A DNA stretch of 11,094 nt from GCA-2725625 sp964574215 (GTDB taxonomy: Bacteria > Pseudomonadota > Alphaproteobacteria > Rhodospirillales > UBA2165): assembly GCA_964574215.1 (NCBI GenBank), contig CAZNLR010000068.1:1-11094 (forward strand), written 5' to 3'. How positions within the stretch are numbered: the first letter of the stretch is position 1; the number at the start of each line of letters is the position of its first letter. The position numbers were made by a program, and so were the translations under genes. Positions 6,898-11,094 of the stretch are shown here, piece after piece. The notes beneath the pieces are model-generated. The model was not told where the DNA came from. It made no database searches and saw nothing but the letters and a program-made list of their open reading frames with translations.

Positions 6898-9182
6898 AAC
6901 GGCAATTTTCCGTCCGACGCCTCTTGCGCCTCCACTACCGCCAGGGCGATCATGTTATAGATTCCACGGGTGGTGACGGTCTCCCTCAAAATGTGGGCAG
7001 GCTGCGTCATACCCAGGAGGATCGGGCCGACGGTGACGCATTCCGCCAGCATGCGGACCATGTTGTAGGAGATATTGGCGGCGTCCAGCGACGGCATCAC
7101 CAAAAGGTTCGCCGAACCGGTCAATTCCGAGTGCTCAATCAGCGGTTCCCGCATATCTTCCGACAAGGCGACATCGGCATGCATTTCGCCATCGACTTCC
7201 AGTGACGGGTCCAATTTACGGATGAGGTCAACGGCTTCGCGCATTTTTCTCGCCTGCGGCCGGTTGGAACTGCCGAAATTGGAGTGGGACAAGAGCGCGA
7301 CTTTCGGCTCGATGCCGAACCGGCGCACGGTTTCCGCCGCCAGCACCGTATAGCCGGCGATCTGCTCCGACGATGGCCCCGGATTGACATAGGAATCGCA
7401 GATGAAAACCGTCTTTTTGGGCAAGATCATCATGCTGAGCGCCGCCGCACGCTCTACGTTTTTTCTCACACCGATAATAGAAAAGAGATGCGGCAAATGA
7501 TCCACATAGGCGCTTTGAACGCCACACAGCAACGCGTCGGCCTCACCCTTTTTGACCATTAAGGCTGCAATCACGGTGGTATTGGTGCGGACGATCATTT
7601 TGGCTTCGTTGACCGATATGCCCTTGCGGCAGGTCATCTCGTGATAGTGCTTCCAGTAGTCGCGATAGCGGTCGTCATGCTCGGGATCGCAAAGTTCGAA
7701 ATCCTCATCGATTTTGAGCCTTAGGCCAAGCTGCTTGATGCGCAGTTCGACTACTTGCCGACGACCCACCAGGATGGGTTCGACAAATCCTTCGTCCAGG
7801 GCGTTTTGGACGGCCCTAAGCGTGCGGGAGGATTCCCCTTCAGCAAACACAACGCGCTTGGGATCTTTTTTTGCCTGTTCGAGAATTGGCCGCATAGCCA
7901 TGCCCGAATGAAAAGTGAAGTTTGACAGTTGCTGACGATAGGCTTCGAAGTCTTTAATAGGACGGGTGGCAACACCGGTTTCAATGGCCGCTTTGGCGAC
8001 AGCCGGGGCTATTTCCACCAGCAATCGCGGATCGAAAGGCTTGGGGATCAGATAATCGGGACCGAAACTTAGCTCTCTCAGTCCATACGCCTTGACCACC
8101 GTTTCGTCGGTTTCGGCCTTGGCCAGATTGGCCAGGGCATAGACGCACGCCATTTTCATTTCTTCGTTAATGGCAGTCGCCCCGACGTCGAGCGCTCCCC
8201 TGAATATAAACGGGAAACAGAGGACATTATTGACCTGGTTGGGATAGTCGGTCCGTCCGGTGGCGATGATGGCATCGGGCCTCACCTCCTTGGCGTCCTC
8301 CGGGCGGATTTCGGGATCGGGATTGGCCAGCGCCATAATGAGCGGCTTGTCGGCCATGCTTTTGACCATATCCTGCGTGAGTACGCCGCCCTGGGATACA
8401 CCGAGAAAAATATCCGTACCCTTGACCGCATCGGCAAGGTTCCGGGCGTCGGTCTTCCGGGAATAGCGGGCCTTATATTGATTTTCCAGACCATCGCGGC
8501 CGTCATAGAGCACACCGGTGGAATCGACCACCAGGATATTATCTTTTTTCATGCCCAAATTGACCAGAAGATTGAGACAGGCCAACGCCGCTGCGCCCGC
8601 GCCGGAACAGGACAGCGTGACATCCTTGATATCCTTTCCGACGATGTCCAGGCCGTTGATAACCGCCGCCGCCACAATGATCGCCGTGCCGTGCTGATCA
8701 TCATGCATCACCGGAATATTCACGCGATCCTTCAGCTTTTCTTCAACTTCAAAACATTCGGGCGCCTTGATGTCTTCCAAATTGATGCCGCCGAAGGTGG
8801 GCTCCAAGGCGACGCAGATTTCCACGAATTTGTCGGGATCTTCCTCGTTGATCTCGATATCGAAGACATTGATACCGGCGAATTTATTGAACAACCCGGC
8901 CTTGCCTTCCATGACCGGTTTGGACGCCAACGCACCGATATTACCGAGGCCCAGTACGGCCGTACCGTTGGTGATGACGGCAACCAGATTGCCGCGCGCC
9001 GTCGTGTTGGCGGCTTCGGCCGGGTTCTCATGTATCAGGTCGCTGACCGCCGCCACGCCCGGCGAATAGGCGAGCGACAGGTCGCGTTGGTTGGCAAGGG
9101 GCTTGGTGGGAACAACGGCTGTTTTGCCGGCTGTCGGATAGCGATGATATTCTAAAGCATCTTCGCGGAGCTTTTCGTCCAA
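6894..9182 (-). CDS. maeB: NADP-dependent malic enzyme with phosphotransacetylase-like C-terminal domain
   Basis: 762 aa, the usual size of MaeB. It oxidatively decarboxylates malate to pyruvate in the cytoplasm, making NADPH. The N-terminal malic domain has the catalytic tyrosine in LAYSPGV (Tyr39), the lysine in MEGKAGLF (Lys94), the metal-binding residues in NLEDIKAPECF (Glu136, Asp137) and MHDDQHGTA (Asp161, Asp162). The cofactor domain has SGAGAAAL (193-200), ANPDPEI and GRTDYPNQVNNVLCFPFIFRGA split over 286-330. Residues about 430-760 resemble phosphate acetyltransferase (VFAEGESSRTLRA, ILVGRR, SSEQIAGY, PILLGM). In MaeB this domain is known as a regulatory module rather than an active transferase. 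The start is TTG, with GGGAG eight bases upstream, and gives the expected MDEKLRE...EYHRYP beginning. It is the first gene of a unit with the downstream permease, whose TTG start overlaps its stop codon. Confidence 0.96.
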   Translation of the reverse strand: MDEKLREDALEYHRYPTAGKTAVVPTKPLANQRDLSLAYSPGVAAVSDLIHENPAEAANTTARGNLVAVITNGTAVLGLGNIGALASKPVMEGKAGLFNKFAGINVFDIEINEEDPDKFVEICVALEPTFGGINLEDIKAPECFEVEEKLKDRVNIPVMHDDQHGTAIIVAAAVINGLDIVGKDIKDVTLSCSGAGAAALACLNLLVNLGMKKDNILVVDSTGVLYDGRDGLENQYKARYSRKTDARNLADAVKGTDIFLGVSQGGVLTQDMVKSMADKPLIMALANPDPEIRPEDAKEVRPDAIIATGRTDYPNQVNNVLCFPFIFRGALDVGATAINEEMKMACVYALANLAKAETDETVVKAYGLRELSFGPDYLIPKPFDPRLLVEIAPAVAKAAIETGVATRPIKDFEAYRQQLSNFTFHSGMAMRPILEQAKKDPKRVVFAEGESSRTLRAVQNALDEGFVEPILVGRRQVVELRIKQLGLRLKIDEDFELCDPEHDDRYRDYWKHYHEMTCRKGISVNEAKMIVRTNTTVIAALMVKKGEADALLCGVQSAYVDHLPHLFSIIGVRKNVERAAALSMMILPKKTVFICDSYVNPGPSSEQIAGYTVLAAETVRRFGIEPKVALLSHSNFGSSNRPQARKMREAVDLIRKLDPSLEVDGEMHADVALSEDMREPLIEHSELTGSANLLVMPSLDAANISYNMVRMLAECVTVGPILLGMTQPAHILRETVTTRGIYNMIALAVVEAQEASDGKLPF

Positions 9183-9195
9183 TTTAAATTCTCCC

Positions 9196-9248
9196 AGGAT
9201 AACAGGCTGTAGGCGGCCTTTTCAGCGAACCGGCCGTAGGATAACCGG
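9196..9248. repeat. Two direct copies of AGGATAACMGG upstream of malic enzyme
   Basis: AGGATAACAGG (9196-9206) and AGGATAACCGG (9238-9248) differ at one base and are 42 bases apart, about four helical turns. They lie in the malic enzyme leader, the nearer one touching its ribosome site. Spacing on one face of the helix would suit a regulator binding twice. No regulator is identified, and chance is possible for an 11-base match. Confidence 0.35.
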
Positions 9249-9292
9249 ACGCTAATAAAATCGTACGTCAATATGACAGGAGATTTTTCAGC

Positions 9293-9391
9293 ATGCAATC
9301 AGACTTGGCAAAGAAATAGACGCAATCGATATTAGTAGACGACGGCCTTATCTTTTCATGCCAACTGAAAGATGTTCCACTAAGAGATTGA
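9293..9391 (+). other. Possible short or interrupted ORF with good ribosome site
   Basis: AGGAG (9278-9282) lies ten bases before ATG at 9293, which opens only eight codons (MQSDLAKK) before TAG at 9317. The same frame then stays open for 23 codons (TQSILVDDGLIFSCQLKDVP and LRD) to TGA at 9389. It may be a leader peptide, a decayed gene remnant, or chance. Nothing recognisable is encoded. It faces away from malic enzyme. Confidence 0.2.
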
Positions 9392-9399
9392 GAATGGGA

Positions 9400-9684
9400 T
9401 TACAAACGCCGCGGCACCAGTTTTTCTTTTTCAAGCTTTTCGATATGGCGAATTTTATCTGCGGTGGCGAGCAAATCGTCAATTAATTCATCGGAGATAC
9501 GATCAGTTTCCATTTCACCTTCTTCATTACATTTATGAGAAAGCTGATCTAAAATTTTGTCCCTGAACTGATATAATTTTAAGTATAAGCTCTTCGAGCG
9601 AAGGCTATATTTTTCTTCTTTTTTCATAGTTTCGACCACAACCCACCTATTTATTTTTCCTGATTTTACATATGTAATGGCCAC
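9400..9684 (-). CDS. Small hypothetical charged helical protein
   Basis: Up to 94 aa, not recognised. After residue 20 it is almost all charged and helical: a lysine/arginine-rich stretch (KKEEKYSLRSKSLYLKLYQF), an acidic middle (NEEGEMETDRISDELIDDLL) and a basic end (LEKEKLVPRRL), with heptad-like hydrophobics suggesting a short coiled coil or helical bundle. No signal peptide or membrane segment is seen. The outermost start is GTG at 9684 with no ribosome site. A GTG at 9636 has AGG six bases upstream, and an ATG at 9627 opens MKKEEKYS, so the real protein may be only about 75-78 aa. The DNA is clearly more AT-rich than the flanking genes, which can mean recent acquisition or weak constraint. 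It stands alone between malic enzyme and the TRAP gene. Coding status is moderately supported by length and amino-acid make-up only. Confidence 0.5.
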   Translation of the reverse strand: MAITYVKSGKINRWVVVETMKKEEKYSLRSKSLYLKLYQFRDKILDQLSHKCNEEGEMETDRISDELIDDLLATADKIRHIEKLEKEKLVPRRL

Positions 9685-9843
9685 TAGGGGTTACCACAAT
9701 AAAGCTAATCATAATCCGTAACATGAGTCAATGGCTTCACGCCGCTAATCGACCCGCAAGGAAATGCTCGAAGGAGTCAAAAGGCGACACGCCCAAACTC
9801 CCTCAACCATTGCCAAAATGTTGAATAGAACAATTGACCAACA

Positions 9844-9867
9844 CCAGCAGTTCAGGCTTACTGCTGG
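9844..9867. repeat. Perfect 7-base inverted repeat upstream of the TRAP binding-protein gene
   Basis: CCAGCAG (9844-9850) and CTGCTGG (9861-9867) flank a ten-base loop and end 25 bases before the ATG at 9893. A -35-like TTGACC (9834-9839) lies just before it, with a weak -10-like CTTACT (9858-9863) 18 bases on, inside the repeat. It could be an operator overlapping the promoter or a leader hairpin. No T-run follows, so it is not a typical terminator. Confidence 0.4.
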
Positions 9868-9892
9868 CCGTAATCAACCGGATTGAAGCAAC

Positions 9893-10999
9893 ATGCGCGG
9901 ATTCATTGGCGGATTGGTAATAGGATTGGTAATCGGCGTCGTGCTGGCAGTCACGGCGCCGCCGTCGAATATACCCTCCCGTAGCCCACTCGCCCAAGAC
10001 GCCAAAGGCGCGAAGAAAAAACGGGAATTGAATATCAACTGGAAAATGGCCAGCGCCTTTCCCGGTGAGATGCCCGTGGCAGGTGTTCTGGCCCAGACCG
10101 TCTCCAATCGATTGAAAATAATTTCAAATGGAAAAATCGACATCGAGTTCCATGAACCGGGAGCCTTGGTGCCGGCCCTCGATTTATTTGATGCCGTCGG
10201 TTCCGGCGCCGTTGAATTGGGATTTGCCAGCCCCATTTTATGGGGGGGAAAATCTCCCGCCTTCGAACTTTTTGGCGCCGTGCCGTTCGGCCCGGACACC
10301 GAGGAATTTCTAGCCTGGTTAAATGCCGGTGGTGGCAAAAAGTATTATTCTGAACTTTACAATCGCTTCAATATCCACGGTGTTCTTTGCGGCGCCACAG
10401 GCATCGCCGGGGGCGGCTGGTTTGAAAGGGAGATCAATCAGGTTTCTGATCTGAAAGGCATGAAAGTCGCGGCCTCGGGCCTGGCGGCCACGATTTACCA
10501 TGTCATCGGCGCCAAACCGAAGAAAACAGCGCCAGCCGATATTCCGGGACTCATTAGACGAAATGATTTGGACGCTGTTTCCTTTTCCATGCCGTCAATC
10601 GACCGCTATCTGGAACTCAGCAGCTTCGCCAGCTATTACTATTTTCCCGGCTGGCACCAGCAATCCGGTTTATACGATCTGATTATCAATCTCGGCAAAT
10701 GGAACGAGTTAAGCCAGCGACAAAAAACCATGATTGAAACGGTTTGCGCCGCCAATATCCACGATGCCATCGCCATCGGTGAAGCCGGTCAATTCGGCGC
10801 TTTGAAAGACATCGTTATCCGCGGCGTTGAAGTAAAAAAGTGGCCCAAAGAAGTCACCAAGGCCATGCGGCAGGCCTGGACCCGGGTGGCCCGCGAAAAA
10901 TCCGCAGAGGACAAAGATTTCCGGCGAATCTTTAGATCACTCAAAAAATTCCGCGAAGATTATTCCATTTGGCGGGAGCTGGGCGAAATTAAACCGTAA
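9893..10999 (+). CDS. DctP-family TRAP transporter solute-binding protein, atypical binding site
   Basis: 368 aa. The protein resembles TRAP periplasmic receptors of the TakP (keto-acid binding) branch: WKMASAFPG near the mature N-terminus (50-58), GGGWFEREI (173-181), SDLKGMKV (185-192) and YYYFPGWHQQSG (248-259), a combination typical of that branch. Residues 4-21 form one hydrophobic helix, followed by a Pro/Ser-rich linker with no clear cleavage site, so the protein may be an inner-membrane-anchored periplasmic receptor. In most relatives KGMK is followed within two residues by an arginine that binds the ligand carboxylate; here the sequence is KGMKVAASG, with alanine instead. The usual acidic residue after the 'DA' motif is also changed (LDAVSFSMP). 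The ligand is therefore unclear. No dctQ or dctM partner is in view. The ATG has only a weak ribosome site. No terminator is visible downstream. Confidence 0.85.
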   Translation: MRGFIGGLVIGLVIGVVLAVTAPPSNIPSRSPLAQDAKGAKKKRELNINWKMASAFPGEMPVAGVLAQTVSNRLKIISNGKIDIEFHEPGALVPALDLFDAVGSGAVELGFASPILWGGKSPAFELFGAVPFGPDTEEFLAWLNAGGGKKYYSELYNRFNIHGVLCGATGIAGGGWFEREINQVSDLKGMKVAASGLAATIYHVIGAKPKKTAPADIPGLIRRNDLDAVSFSMPSIDRYLELSSFASYYYFPGWHQQSGLYDLIINLGKWNELSQRQKTMIETVCAANIHDAIAIGEAGQFGALKDIVIRGVEVKKWPKEVTKAMRQAWTRVAREKSAEDKDFRRIFRSLKKFREDYSIWRELGEIKP

Positions 11000-11029
11000 A
11001 TTTAGCTGAGACCCTTTCCAAAAAAGTTA

Positions 11030-11094
11030 ATGCATCAAGGAGTATTCGGTAATCCGGGCCTTGTTTTCGCCATATTGCTGCGTATATTACGCTG
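11030..11094 (+). other. Open frame running off the window edge
   Basis: An ATG at 11030 opens 21 codons without a stop to the edge (MHQGVFGNPG then a hydrophobic stretch LVFAILLRILR). It starts 30 bases after the TRAP receptor gene on the same strand and could be the beginning of a membrane protein. No good ribosome site precedes it, and it is too short to judge. Confidence 0.2.

Noticed and set aside
8478..9155. 225-codon plus-strand open frame antisense to malic enzyme
   Set aside because: The minus-strand malic enzyme motifs are unambiguous, and this frame has no recognisable domain.
9723..9886. Short plus-strand frames (9723-9824 and 9764-9886) upstream of the TRAP gene
   Set aside because: They are 33 and 40 codons, overlap in different frames, lack properly spaced ribosome sites and show no recognisable product.
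1..11094. CRISPR array, insertion sequence or prophage genes
   Set aside because: No regularly spaced repeats, transposase, integrase or phage structural motifs were seen on either strand.

Overview
The window looks like chromosomal DNA of an alphaproteobacterium with moderately high GC, probably a free-living and possibly marine or Rhodospirillales-like lineage. The evidence is the core pairing of a long-chain polyprenyl diphosphate synthase divergent from a DUF2007 protein plus a COG4123 methyltransferase, a MaeB-type malic enzyme with a phosphotransacetylase-like tail, and a TRAP-type solute-binding protein. Order-level placement cannot be made from the sequence alone.

Layout, left to right. 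Bases 36-1042 (minus) hold a two-gene unit, DUF2007 then a TrmN6-like methyltransferase, joined by an ATGA overlap. Bases 1-35 are only the sequence downstream of its stop. Divergent from it is the polyprenyl diphosphate synthase (1111-2175, plus), followed by a tRNA-Pro(CGG) gene (2273-2349) with its own readable sigma70-type promoter. Converging on the tRNA is a minus-strand pair: a reductive dehalogenase-like corrinoid iron-sulfur protein (3665-5881) and, downstream, an alpha/beta hydrolase with an N-terminal helical region (2360-3577). Upstream of these, also on the minus strand, malic enzyme (6894-9182) and an EamA/DMT permease (5983-6897) overlap by 4 bases. The right end is a lower-GC, gene-poor stretch with one small hypothetical gene (9400-9684, minus), then an atypical TRAP solute-binding protein (9893-10999, plus). 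An open frame too short to name runs off the edge.

The standout is the dehalogenase-like protein. It has no Tat signal and no RdhB anchor partner next to it, so it should be a soluble cytoplasmic 'catabolic' type resembling BhbA/NpRdhA rather than a respiratory one. It carries two [4Fe-4S] motifs and a degenerate N-terminal copy of its own cobalamin-binding fold. Its Tyr427, Lys489 and Arg553 have the same spacing as the active-site Tyr426, Lys488 and Arg552 I recall for NpRdhA. It has its own promoter, and the hydrolase with an intact Ser-Asp-His triad follows it closely. Together they suggest a two-enzyme cassette that removes halogen from, then hydrolyses, an organic (possibly aromatic or diketone-like) compound. 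No dedicated reductase or ferredoxin gene is in view. The other genes are core metabolism: isoprenoid quinone side chain, tRNA modification, malate to pyruvate conversion and efflux.
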